A stretch of 64,000 bases of DNA from Maridesulfovibrio sp. (GCF_963666665.1 NZ_OY762999.1:4269211-4333210), one strand, 5' to 3'; positions 46,288-54,484 are shown, numbered from the stretch's first letter. The notes: generated from the sequence alone by a model not told the origin. A program made the numbers and translations.

Positions 46288-46322
46288 CAAGGTAACGATT
46301 CGATGACGAAGATATAATTATG

Positions 46323-47465
46323 CTAGCCAGCCATGCGGGATTTGTATTCCTGTATTACTGAATGACGGTCAATCCCGGCCACAATAAGTTTTTTCCTTAT
46401 ATTCAGGTCGTCCCAAGCAGGCTGCAGGCCTATTTCCCGGCCTGCTTTGGCCGCGTCCTGAGTATCCAGCGGCTTGGTCTTTTCACTCATATGGCAGTCG
46501 TCGCCCATGAATATGAGCAGTTCCTTGCTTCCGGCAGAGCGGGACGCGTTTTGCTCGTTGACCACGGAAATCAGGAAGTCGGTGTAGCGCTGGGATTGCG
46601 GATTCCAGACCTCAATGCCGTCCACATCGTATTTTGCCAGCAGGATAGGCCAGAACTCTTCCGGGTGCGGAATTACCACGCAGCCGCCGAGTGAACGCGC
46701 TTCTTCGATTACCTCAGTGGCCCGGTAGAAGAATTTCAGGGAAAAGTCGGCTTTGACCTGCTTTTTAACTCCCTTGAGATAGGCCTGAATGCGGTTGATC
46801 AGGTTATCGCCGTATTTGGGGCGCATGGCGTCAAAGTAATTGCTCAGCAGTTTGTTCTTAATGGAATCCTTGGGCACGGTAGACCACTCTTCATCAAGCA
46901 TGGTCTGGATTTTTGTTACGTAGACCCGGACCATTTCAACAAGGTCTTCATCAGCACCGGTGGCTTTGGCCGCCTTCTCCACTCGTTCTGTCATGGGTTT
47001 GGTAATGGAGTCCATGTATTCGAAAAGCTGGGAGGAGCGGTATTTAAAGGTATGAGCCAGCATGGATTTAAGTACATGGGCTTCTTTGACCTTTTCATTT
47101 TCAAAATGAAGCAGGAGCTGTACTTTCTGGTTGAATCCGCTGGCATAGCAGTCCACTTCAACTCCGGTGTAATCTCCGTAACTCATGAGCACATTGTGCT
47201 GTGTGGGGATCATCAGTTTGTCATGCACATTGGGGAACATTTTTTCCACGCGCTGGGAAATGTATTTGAATGGCACGAATTCAGGGTGCCAGTGCACAGC
47301 CAGCAGGGTTTCCTGCCGGGCGTGGATTTTTGAGGGGGTGACCACCTGCTCTACCTGCCAGTCGGCAAGCTCGGTGGAGATTACATCATGGAACCGAGCA
47401 CGGTCCTCATCTGTTATTTCAGGGGAAACTGTTACTGCCGCGGGGCAGGAGGCTGCTACGTTCAT
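46323..47465 (-). CDS. PHP-domain-like protein of the GAK locus
   Basis: The 380-residue protein has 'VHWHPEFVPFKYISQRVEKM', 'GCVVIPHPEEFWP', 'GIEVWNPQSQRYTDF' and 'LIFMGDDCHMSEK', with histidine-rich motifs at the places where PHP phosphoesterases bind metals. The first motif (HWHPEF) differs from the usual HxHxxxSDG, so catalysis is uncertain. It follows the XXXCH gene by 9 bases and precedes the Fur-box-like site. I call the fold from these motifs only. Confidence 0.6.
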   Translation of the reverse strand: MNVAASCPAAVTVSPEITDEDRARFHDVISTELADWQVEQVVTPSKIHARQETLLAVHWHPEFVPFKYISQRVEKMFPNVHDKLMIPTQHNVLMSYGDYTGVEVDCYASGFNQKVQLLLHFENEKVKEAHVLKSMLAHTFKYRSSQLFEYMDSITKPMTERVEKAAKATGADEDLVEMVRVYVTKIQTMLDEEWSTVPKDSIKNKLLSNYFDAMRPKYGDNLINRIQAYLKGVKKQVKADFSLKFFYRATEVIEEARSLGGCVVIPHPEEFWPILLAKYDVDGIEVWNPQSQRYTDFLISVVNEQNASRSAGSKELLIFMGDDCHMSEKTKPLDTQDAAKAGREIGLQPAWDDLNIRKKLIVAGIDRHSVIQEYKSRMAG

Positions 47466-47474
47466 GTTGTCCTT

Positions 47475-48041
47475 TTATTTGTACCTTGAATGGCAGTGGG
47501 CGGTGATGCTGTTTATCTCGTCACAGGCGTTGTGGGCAGATTCTATGTCTGAATCATTGCATGCTTGCTGAAACTTATCACAGGCGGCGGTAAATTCGTC
47601 ATAGTATTCATCTCCATGGCCTTCAAAACTGACCATGGTTCGTGAATCTGCCATGAATTCTTCCACTACTTCAAGCGGGGGGAGGGTTCCCGCATGTACT
47701 GATTTAAAGATTACCTTAAAGGATGCTTTCATCCGCTTTTTTAGGCTCTTGTAGCTACTCTTGGTACTGTTGTCCTGTTCTGCGGGTGAAGGAATCTCTG
47801 CTTCTGATGGGTCTTCCTGTTCGCTGGATATGGAAGTGGGCATGGGCTTGGCAGTGACTTTAACGGCGGTATGTCCATATTCATTGCGGATATTGATCTT
47901 CAGCTTTTTGAACCCCTCAATCATTACAAGATAGGCGTCTTCTTCCGAGGCTCCGCCTTCAAGTGCGTCCGCAATTTTACGAAGGAATTCCGGGAGTTCT
48001 CCGGGTTGTATATATTTTTCGATTTTGCTTTTTTTAGCCAT
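47475..48041 (-). CDS. GAK system XXXCH protein with N-terminal amphi-Trp-like domain
   Basis: The 188-residue protein has an amphi-Trp-like N-terminus (about 10-66, 'LPEFLRKIADALEGG', 'LKINIRNEYGHTAVKVTAK'), a Ser/Glu/Pro-rich linker, and a helical C-terminal domain that ends in 'ITAHCHSRYK'. The terminal CH gives the XXXCH domain its name in the GAK families I recall. It begins the upstream pair with the PHP-like gene. Cys and His at the end could bind a metal or receive a modification. Confidence 0.72.
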   Translation of the reverse strand: MAKKSKIEKYIQPGELPEFLRKIADALEGGASEEDAYLVMIEGFKKLKINIRNEYGHTAVKVTAKPMPTSISSEQEDPSEAEIPSPAEQDNSTKSSYKSLKKRMKASFKVIFKSVHAGTLPPLEVVEEFMADSRTMVSFEGHGDEYYDEFTAACDKFQQACNDSDIESAHNACDEINSITAHCHSRYK

Positions 48042-48189
48042 CCCTTTCTCCTGATCTGCAAGATTTAAGTAGGGGTTATCATGGTAGAAACTAAGATTGA
48101 TAGCTGATTTTTACTTTGTAAGTATCGCGAAACTATTACAAGTTTGCAACGTTAAGATTCAATTATAACCCTATCAGAGTTTGAAACGC

Positions 48190-48223
48190 AAAAGCCCGCT
48201 GGCATTGTTGCATGCCTGCGGGC
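48190..48223 (-). terminator. Terminator of the HD-domain gene
   Basis: GCCCGCTGGCAT pairs with ATGCCTGCGGGC with one mismatch, then TTTTG on the minus strand. It separates the HD-domain gene from the GAK locus. Confidence 0.78.
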
Positions 48224-48252
48224 CTTATCGGGTAATTATTCGGGAGCGGCGT

Positions 48253-48777
48253 TTAGTCTTCGGCAATGGCAAGCTCTTCAAGGTTTTTGCCGGTTTCCTG
48301 TTCAATGGAGGTTTTGATGCGCAGGGCAACTTCCTTGCTTTGTTTAAGTTTAGCAAGAAGTCCTTCATCTGTGCAGGACTCGATTTTATGGTCAAACATA
48401 TAAACGACAGTGACCATCTGATCGCCTTTAACAAGCTTATCGGCAATAAAGACGATTTCTTTTTCGGTAACCGGAAGATCGCCGGAAAATTCAATGTCGT
48501 TATGGGCGGCAACAATGTCCGCTACTTCGTCATAGCCGTTCTCGCGCACAATAGCGGCTCCGGCAGCAGCATGGTTCGGCTGTCCCTTGGCAATGTCATG
48601 CAGAAGGGCAGCAGCAGTGATCAGGGCCATATTCGGTCCGCGGTCACGCAGCCATTTCAGGTCGCGCCCGATGCGGCGGGCTACATCGCGTACAATTCGG
48701 GAGTGGATGATGCTCGCTTCCGGTGTGTTGTTGGAGGCGAGGAGTTGTTCGCATTTTTCTGGGGTTGGGATGGGCAT
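48253..48777 (-). CDS. HD-domain phosphohydrolase-like protein
   Basis: The 174-residue protein has 'EASIIHSRIVRDVARRIG' (first His) and 'AAALLHDIAKG' (the HD pair), then 'GYDEVADIVAAHND', so the metal-binding HxHD set appears to be present. Such HDIG-type proteins hydrolyse phosphate esters of nucleotides. The terminator downstream suggests it is not part of the GAK operon. The substrate is unknown. Confidence 0.82.
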   Translation of the reverse strand: MPIPTPEKCEQLLASNNTPEASIIHSRIVRDVARRIGRDLKWLRDRGPNMALITAAALLHDIAKGQPNHAAAGAAIVRENGYDEVADIVAAHNDIEFSGDLPVTEKEIVFIADKLVKGDQMVTVVYMFDHKIESCTDEGLLAKLKQSKEVALRIKTSIEQETGKNLEELAIAED

Positions 48778-48876
48778 GGGGTCGTTTCCTTTATATAATA
48801 ATGTAGATTGCGATCGTCGCGATAAATTATGATTTGAATGTCGAATTTATTCTAATCAAAAAATGATCAGAATAAA

Positions 48877-49764
48877 CTATTCATCCATCCGCTTCTTATA
48901 AAACTCAATGAAATTCCTCACCAGCGGAGTTGTGTTTTCTGGATTCCAGGCCATTACCACTTCAAGGGGTGAATAATCGCAATCAACAGGCTTGAGTACC
49001 ACTTCGTCCGGGATGATGGATTTGGAGTTGCAATCTGTGAAAGTCCAGCCCAAACCGGAGGCTATAAAGACTGTTCCTGTGTGTTTTCGTTTATACTTCA
49101 TCCCAAGCTTGAGTTCCAAGCCTTCCGCCTTAAACTGTTTTTGAATTTTGTGTACCCGCTGCTGACAATATGCTTCCCGGCTGCATATGTATGGTAGTTC
49201 GGCAAGATCTTTTAATGTAAGTATTTCTTTCTTAGCTAAAGGATGCTTTGCAGGTATAGCTGCGCAGGATTGGGTACGATGTACAGTGTAACTGGATAAT
49301 GACTCGGTGTTTGAGATGTTTCCTGTCAGGAAAGCAATGTGCCTTCTGCCTTCCTGAATCCCTCGAATCTGATCGTGGCTGCTTTCGTCGTGCAGGATCA
49401 GATCAACGTTTGGATACTCTTTCATATAGTCTCCAACGATATCAGGAAAAGACGAGGATAGTGTTAGGTATACAAAGCTGACATGCAGCTTTCCGGCTGT
49501 TCCGTCTCCCATGGCTTGCAGCGTTGCTTTTGAGCGATCCATGATAGCCAGCATTTCCTTGGCTTCTTTGAGGAAATATTTTCCTTCATCAGTCAGCTCA
49601 ACCTTGCGGTTGGTGCGTTTGAAAAGCTCGACTTCAAGTTCTTCTTCAAGATTCTGAATCTGTCTGCTGAGCGGCGGTTGCTGAATATGAAGCCTCTCCG
49701 CTGCCTTTCCAAAATGAAGTTCTTCGGCAACAGCCTGAAAATAGCGAAGTTGTCGCATGCGCAT
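48877..49764 (-). CDS. LysR-family regulator, downstream paralogue of a tandem pair
   Basis: The 295-residue protein is the second of two tandem LysR genes. Its first 72 residues are identical to those of the gene upstream, covering the helix-turn-helix ('ELHFGKAAERLHIQQPP'), while the effector domain differs in many places. It starts 9 bases after the upstream copy. The second ATG (two codons in) is an equally plausible start. Both proteins should bind the same operator and respond to different ligands. No target operon is adjacent. Confidence 0.92.
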   Translation of the reverse strand: MRMRQLRYFQAVAEELHFGKAAERLHIQQPPLSRQIQNLEEELEVELFKRTNRKVELTDEGKYFLKEAKEMLAIMDRSKATLQAMGDGTAGKLHVSFVYLTLSSSFPDIVGDYMKEYPNVDLILHDESSHDQIRGIQEGRRHIAFLTGNISNTESLSSYTVHRTQSCAAIPAKHPLAKKEILTLKDLAELPYICSREAYCQQRVHKIQKQFKAEGLELKLGMKYKRKHTGTVFIASGLGWTFTDCNSKSIIPDEVVLKPVDCDYSPLEVVMAWNPENTTPLVRNFIEFYKKRMDE

Positions 49765-49773
49765 AATGATACT

Positions 49774-50661
49774 CTACTCCCCAATCCGCCCTTTATAAAA
49801 TTCAATGAAATTCCGGACCAGCGGGGTAATTCGTTCCGGATTCCAGATCATGCCGATCTCAAAGGGGTGCAGTTCTATCTCCAAAGGTTTGAGAGCTATT
49901 CCATCGGGGATGGTCCCGGCCGAGTCGCTGTTGATCACTGTCCAGCCTAATCCGGCGGCTACGAAGACGTTTCCGGTATGTTTACGTTCGTATTGCATGC
50001 CTATTTTTAATTCAAGATCCCGCTCTCCAAATATCCTCTGCATCTCTTTTACCCGCATGCGGCAGTATGAGTCGGTGCTGCAGATGTAAGGCAGTTCTGA
50101 AAGGTCTTTCAGGGTCAGCACCTCTTTTTGCGCCAGAGGGTGGCTTGCCGGGATAGCCGCACATGATTCGCATTTGTGCACGGTCATACTGGCGAGTCCA
50201 TGCAGGTCAACCAGTTTCATGGTCACAAAGCCAACATGTCTTGTTCCTTCTTTTACAGCATTGACTTGAACGTAAGTATTCTCGTCATGAAGAACGACAT
50301 CTATTTCAGGGTAATTATGGATGAAGTCTCCCATAATTTCCGGGAATGCCGATGACAAGGCCAGATAGATAAAGCTTACTTTCAACTTACCTGCTGTGCC
50401 GTTGCCCATGGCTTGGAGGGTTGTCTTTGAGCGGTCCATGATAGACAGCATTTCCTTGGCTTCCTTAAGGAAATATTTCCCTTCATCGGTCAGCTCAACT
50501 TTGCGGTTGGTGCGTTTGAACAGCTCGACTTCAAGCTCCTCTTCAAGATTTTGAATCTGCCTGCTGAGTGGCGGTTGTTGAATATGGAGCCTTTCCGCAG
50601 CCTTTCCAAAATGAAGTTCTTCGGCAACGGCTTGAAAGTAGCGAAGTTGACGCATGCGCAT
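49774..50661 (-). CDS. LysR-family regulator, upstream paralogue of a tandem pair
   Basis: The 295-residue protein has an N-terminal helix-turn-helix identical to its downstream neighbour for residues 1-72. The effector domain begins 'AGKLKVSFIYLALSSAFPE', and the C-terminal 'RNFIEFYKGRIGE' is also close to the neighbour's. At DNA level the shared region has many synonymous differences, so purifying selection and not recent copying explains the protein identity. It is divergent from the secreted-protein gene at 50760, about 100 bases apart. Confidence 0.92.
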   Translation of the reverse strand: MRMRQLRYFQAVAEELHFGKAAERLHIQQPPLSRQIQNLEEELEVELFKRTNRKVELTDEGKYFLKEAKEMLSIMDRSKTTLQAMGNGTAGKLKVSFIYLALSSAFPEIMGDFIHNYPEIDVVLHDENTYVQVNAVKEGTRHVGFVTMKLVDLHGLASMTVHKCESCAAIPASHPLAQKEVLTLKDLSELPYICSTDSYCRMRVKEMQRIFGERDLELKIGMQYERKHTGNVFVAAGLGWTVINSDSAGTIPDGIALKPLEIELHPFEIGMIWNPERITPLVRNFIEFYKGRIGE

Positions 50662-50759
50662 AATGATACCTTTTTGATCTCAAAAAGCAGTTAAATGGTA
50701 TTGGATTGATATTATATGCTGGCGTAAGTTTAATCAAACACAAATTGGAGGTACTCAAA

Positions 50760-51173
50760 ATGTACGGATTGTATTTTTCAGGTTTTGTTAGCCGGGTCGT
50801 TCTCGCAATCGTGTTTGTGATGTCCCTTCTGGTCTTGATGCCGGAATCGTCCACGGCAGGAATGCTGGTGGCAGAGGGCAAAAGAAACCACTACATCGCC
50901 AATCAGGAAGAGGGAATTGTCTATGTCGTGTACGGTGACGGTGAGTGGGTGCGTTTTGCCGACGGATTCGGGCGTATAAGCGGGCTTTGTGCTGCTCCTG
51001 ATAACTCGGTTTATGTGCTCTCTGAATCGCAGCTCAGGCTGTTCCGGGTAGCTGTAAATGGAAAGGTGCAGATGGTCAGGAAGTTAAAATCTCGTCCGCA
51101 GGCTATTCTTGTGGATCGAGACGGGGAGGTGAAATTTGTTCAGCGAAACGGGGTGGTCACGGGCATCAATTAA
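50760..51173 (+). CDS. Secreted hypothetical protein, beta-propeller-like repeats
   Basis: The 137-residue product has a signal peptide (about 1-36, cut near STAGM). The mature part has short repeats 'FGRISGLCAAPDNSVYVLSE' and 'SRPQAILVDRDGEVKFVQR' that resemble single blades of NHL or PQQ propellers, too few for a whole wheel. GGAGG precedes the ATG at 50760. It is followed by a terminator shared with the tRNA array, and its position next to the LysR pair may make it a regulated target. Confidence 0.65.
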   Translation: MYGLYFSGFVSRVVLAIVFVMSLLVLMPESSTAGMLVAEGKRNHYIANQEEGIVYVVYGDGEWVRFADGFGRISGLCAAPDNSVYVLSESQLRLFRVAVNGKVQMVRKLKSRPQAILVDRDGEVKFVQRNGVVTGIN

Positions 51174-51193
51174 GAGCGTTCATGCAGAAAAGC

Positions 51194-51229
51194 AAAAAGG
51201 ATTGAATCTTTCGATTCAATCCTTTTTTT
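51194..51229. terminator. Bidirectional terminator between the secreted protein and the tRNA array
   Basis: AAGGATTGAATC and its complement form a 12-bp stem with A and T runs on both sides. Confidence 0.88.
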
Positions 51230-51237
51230 ATGAAAAG

Positions 51238-51315
51238 TGGCGTCCCCAAGGGGATTTGAACCCCTGTCGCCTGCGTGAAAGGCAGGTGTCCTGGGCCAGG
51301 CTAGACGATGGGGAC
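51238..51315 (-). tRNA. tRNA-Glu (anticodon TTC), copy 1
   Basis: On the minus strand the cloverleaf folds with acceptor GTCCCCA/TGGGGAC, anticodon loop CTTTCAC (TTC) and CCA encoded at the 3' end. All Glu copies in the window are the same over the tRNA body. Confidence 0.95.
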
Positions 51316-51411
51316 GCATCTTAAATATGTACCTGCTTCAGTGGCCTGAACACTTTTTAACGAAGCCGGTTTTTATATAAAGACTTGCTTGGCAAGTCGT
51401 TTTTAACTGAG

Positions 51412-51489
51412 TGGCGTCCCCAAGGGGATTTGAACCCCTGTCGCCTGCGTGAAAGGCAGGTGTCCTGGGCCAGGCTAGACGATGGGGAC
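51412..51489 (-). tRNA. tRNA-Glu (anticodon TTC), copy 2
   Basis: Same 78-base gene as copy 1. The spacer between copies repeats the ATATGTACCTGCTTCAGTGG block. Confidence 0.95.
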
Positions 51490-51586
51490 GCATCTCAAAA
51501 TATGTACCTGCTTCAGTGGCCTGAACACTTTTTAACGAAGCTGGATTTATGGGCCGACCTGTCTGGCTGAAGGTCATTTTCACTGA

Positions 51587-51664
51587 TGGCGTCCCCAAGG
51601 GGATTTGAACCCCTGTCGCCTGCGTGAAAGGCAGGTGTCCTGGGCCAGGCTAGACGATGGGGAC
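51587..51664 (-). tRNA. tRNA-Glu (anticodon TTC), copy 3
   Basis: Identical body to copy 1, next to tRNA-Gln. Confidence 0.95.
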
Positions 51665-51721
51665 GCATCTGTATAAAATACCCGCTTCAGAAATTTGTTG
51701 GTGAAGCGGGTGAAATTTGGC

Positions 51722-51796
51722 TGGCTGGGACACAAGGACTCGAACCTTGATTAACGGAACCAGAACCCGTCGTCCTGCCAATTGAACGATGTCCCA
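51722..51796 (-). tRNA. tRNA-Gln (anticodon CTG), copy 1
   Basis: The 75-base gene with encoded CCA has acceptor TGGGACA/TGTCCCA, a 5-bp anticodon stem with loop TTCTGGT (CTG), and T-stem CAAGG/CCTTG. It is first in transcription of the array. Confidence 0.95.
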
Positions 51797-51886
51797 GCAG
51801 CGAGAAAGAGGTATATGTAGATTTGAATTTGCTGTCAACTAGAAAATAATTTTTTTTTGCGGAAAGTGAAGGGGAGGGGATTGTGG

Positions 51887-52738
51887 TTACCTGAGCATTG
51901 ATTGTGCTTTTTTGTAAGTTGCAGATCGTTCGGTAAAGTTTTTTCGCGCAATCATGTATAATGAGATTAGATCAGCGAAAATATAGCCTAAATCAATGTC
52001 ATCAATGCAAAAATAATCCGTATTAATGTGATCAAAACAAAGAAAACCATATATAGTACGTCCTTCATGGTCTAGATTGGTAAGATCTAGAAAAATATCT
52101 GACATGGAAGAGTTTTTTAATGTTAAGGGGATTATTATTGTTGACTTGTAGCAGGATTTAATACCATCGCGACTCTCATTAGAAGAGTTCTTCCAGCAGT
52201 TAATCCATTCATTATCAATGTTGGTTTTGATTATTGTTAGTTTAGTGGGGCCTTTCTTTTGGAGTCCGGAATATTGATGAATTTTAGCAGAGTCTAGTCT
52301 CGGATTGATGTATAACCCTTTTTGAGCTTTTTCGGGAATGTCGTTGCAGAAATAATAGGTTCCATTTTTTTTAACATATTCAAAACCTGTATTGCTGGAA
52401 CATTCATATTTTGTGTTGTATGTTGTCGCATCGTTTCTGAAGAGATCTACGATTTGATTATCGTAAGTTGATTTAAGACATATTCTTGGTTCTTCGTTGG
52501 CTCTATTTTTATAGAATCCAGCAAGATGGGAGAAGTTTTCATTTACAGCTTCTGCGAATTTTACATTGAGAAATGATATTAGATTATCAAGTAGAATTTG
52601 AATTCTTTCTAGATCCACAGTGCTACTATAAACTTCATTTTTTAGTTCCCTATGAAAATGGCTGGCCAGATAGAAGTACTGCGTAAGTTCTCCTTGATTG
52701 TAGCAAATGGCTTTTCGGGTTTTTCGCAAATAATTCAT
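51887..52738 (-). CDS. Hypothetical protein, possible GAF-like C-terminus
   Basis: The 283-residue product starts at ATG 52738 (MNYLRKTRKA); AGAGGA lies just upstream and the stop of the preceding gene is 1 base away. It has no membrane segment. The last 60 residues ('YGFLCFDHINTDYFCIDDID' onward) look like the final strands of a GAF-like fold. It has many Asn, Tyr and Cys and is clearly AT-rich. It is the last gene of an AT-rich three-gene operon between two tRNA arrays. No function is assigned. Confidence 0.6.
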   Translation of the reverse strand: MNYLRKTRKAICYNQGELTQYFYLASHFHRELKNEVYSSTVDLERIQILLDNLISFLNVKFAEAVNENFSHLAGFYKNRANEEPRICLKSTYDNQIVDLFRNDATTYNTKYECSSNTGFEYVKKNGTYYFCNDIPEKAQKGLYINPRLDSAKIHQYSGLQKKGPTKLTIIKTNIDNEWINCWKNSSNESRDGIKSCYKSTIIIPLTLKNSSMSDIFLDLTNLDHEGRTIYGFLCFDHINTDYFCIDDIDLGYIFADLISLYMIARKNFTERSATYKKAQSMLR

Positions 52739-52739
52739 T

Positions 52740-53045
52740 TTATCCTCTCTTGAGGAAATGAGCATGACTTTCTATGAGCTTGCTTCTGTCAAAAGTATAG
52801 TTTTCCTTTTGTGCAAACATTACTAAATCGTAATCGGCATTCATTATGGAGTTGTTTCCCATAGATTTTATGCCTATTTGCGGTATGTAATTTTCATCCA
52901 AATTTACCTTTGGATATAAAGAAGCTAATTTTTGTTCTTTTCTTCGCATTATTAAATCGTGGATTATTTTGTGTGATAGTAGTGTGAAGATAGTTATAGA
53001 TGAAATAGCTAATATTATGGCTACTAAATTCAGTAAATTATTCAT
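52740..53045 (-). CDS. Small protein with N-terminal membrane segment
   Basis: The 101-residue protein has one hydrophobic span at about 5-26 ('VAIILAISSITIFTLL') and a polar C-terminal part facing the cytoplasm or periplasm. No motif is recognised. It starts 2 bases after the upstream membrane-protein gene and ends 1 base before the next gene, which argues for joint translation. Confidence 0.6.
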   Translation of the reverse strand: MNNLLNLVAIILAISSITIFTLLSHKIIHDLIMRRKEQKLASLYPKVNLDENYIPQIGIKSMGNNSIMNADYDLVMFAQKENYTFDRSKLIESHAHFLKRG

Positions 53046-53047
53046 TC

Positions 53048-53452
53048 TTAAACCTCTTGAAGTGTCCTATCTTTATTTGTATATGTCGTAAATAAGCTTA
53101 AGCATACTGATGTTACGTATGCGCCTAATGATATGGTGTTTGCTACAAGGTGATCTACAGGCTCACCTTTTTTACTTAAAATAAAAGTCATTCCGTAGGC
53201 AGCAGCAACGAGCGTTATGCAAATAATACAACATGAGATGAAACACATGTTGCTCTTGCTGTTTTCGTTGAAAATAAGTTCACCTGTTGTAGCTCCAAGT
53301 ATACCTAAAGCTATAATTAGTATTTTCCCGCCTTGTACTAGGTCGTATACCTCTGTAAATTTACCCACTAATAATAAGTAGGTTAATTCTATGGCGACAG
53401 GACTGGTAACAATTAGAATACCGAAAATTAGCCATTTTAATAAAAAACTCAT
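53048..53452 (-). CDS. Small integral membrane protein, three or four spans
   Basis: The 134-residue protein has three or four hydrophobic segments (about 5-28, 42-60, 70-92 and 105-122). It resembles small membrane partners of signalling or defence effectors only in size and topology. It is first of the AT-rich operon with the 101- and 283-residue products. No family is recognised. Confidence 0.6.
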   Translation of the reverse strand: MSFLLKWLIFGILIVTSPVAIELTYLLLVGKFTEVYDLVQGGKILIIALGILGATTGELIFNENSKSNMCFISCCIICITLVAAAYGMTFILSKKGEPVDHLVANTISLGAYVTSVCLSLFTTYTNKDRTLQEV

Positions 53453-53556
53453 CTTCTCCCCACTATGAATCAGTGATGCCGATATTTGTTAGTTAATATA
53501 TGTGATAGAAATATTCAAGTCACAATGTTATATTTTTTATATGTCTGAAATGAAAT

Positions 53557-53586
53557 AAAAGCCCGATTCGTAGAATCGGGCTTTTG
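53557..53586. terminator. Terminator-like hairpin
   Basis: GCCCGATTC and GAATCGGGC form a 9-bp stem flanked by A and T runs. A similar stem stands at 54737-54763. Confidence 0.75.
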
Positions 53587-53700
53587 GGGTTCAAAAAAAC
53601 TACTACCCCTTCCCTGTCAGACAAACCTCATACTGAAAAAATCTCTTCTTGGTAATGACCTTTCAACTCTATGTAGGAATTTTTCACCAAGTGGATTAAT

Positions 53701-53737
53701 AAAAAAAACGGTGACCCGATCTTGGGTCACCGTTTTT
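53701..53737 (-). terminator. Terminator of the binding-protein gene
   Basis: AACGGTGACCC pairs with GGGTCACCGTT, with an A run on the left that is read as T on the minus strand. Confidence 0.88.
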
Positions 53738-53752
53738 AGAGGTGTGTGATAA

Positions 53753-54484
53753 TTAGCGGTTAGCCCACTTCTCATTAACTTTCTTGACGAATCCGTCAGC
53801 CTCCATGGAATCGAATGCTTTCTGCCATTCGTTTACAATGCTGTCAGGGGTGGATTTGGAAAAAGCTACATAGAGTTTTACTTCCTTAACGACAAATACC
53901 TTCTCGAGTTTTGAGGGGTCGAAGCCGTTTTCCTTAGCAACGAGTTGTCCTTCCTTGTATCCGGCAATCCAGAGGGCATTTCTACCGGCCATTAGCTTTT
54001 TGAGGTTGGTGGCGAGATTGGCGGAACTGTCAAGGTTGGTAAAACCCTTGTCCTTGAGAAGCTGTTCTTTTGCATCATCCTTGTAAGTGGCAATGGACTC
54101 TACTTTTTTAGCGTCATCAAGGCTGGAGATACTGATGCCTGATCCGGCCTTGGCCCAGAATACCCATTGTGTAACTGCAAGGGGACCGACCCACTTGAAC
54201 ATATTTTCGCGGGCTTCAGTCCGGGTAGTGGAAAAAAGGGCGACATTTGGGTCGGTTTGGGCCAAGTGGTATCCGCGGGCCCACGGCTGAACTTCAATAG
54301 GATACACTTTTCCGGTGCGGCGCATTATTTCTTCGACCAGTTCGGTGGAGGCTCCGGTAAGTTTTCCGTTTTCTTCGAAGCTCAGCGGCGGAGCTATTTC
54401 AGTGATGACAGTGACATCAGCGGCTTGAGCAGATATTGCAGCAAAGCAAATGGTCAATACCAGTAGGGTAAGAATCCTTTTCAC
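53753..54484 (-). CDS. Periplasmic solute-binding protein, SBP_bac_3 type
   Basis: The 243-residue product has a signal peptide (about 1-21, cut at AQA-A) and the SBP_bac_3 fold: 'PPLSFEENGKLTGASTELVEEI' (in part), 'TRTEARENMFKWVGPL' and 'LDDAKKVESIATYKDD'. It is the only gene between the tRNA arrays with normal base composition. No permease is adjacent. The ligand is likely a polar amino acid or similar compound. Confidence 0.78.
   Translation of the reverse strand: MKRILTLLVLTICFAAISAQAADVTVITEIAPPLSFEENGKLTGASTELVEEIMRRTGKVYPIEVQPWARGYHLAQTDPNVALFSTTRTEARENMFKWVGPLAVTQWVFWAKAGSGISISSLDDAKKVESIATYKDDAKEQLLKDKGFTNLDSSANLATNLKKLMAGRNALWIAGYKEGQLVAKENGFDPSKLEKVFVVKEVKLYVAFSKSTPDSIVNEWQKAFDSMEADGFVKKVNEKWANR

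Larger units (their letters stand above)
53453..53752. other. Intergenic region with two terminators
   Basis: This stretch of 300 bases holds two hairpins, at 53557-53586 and 53701-53737, and otherwise AT-rich sequence with the promoter of the three-gene operon. No gene is evident. Confidence 0.6.

Noticed and set aside
51240..51665. Repeats that could be taken for a CRISPR array
   Set aside because: The repeated blocks are whole tRNA-Glu genes of about 78 bases with cloverleaf pairing; spacers are related to each other, unlike CRISPR spacers.
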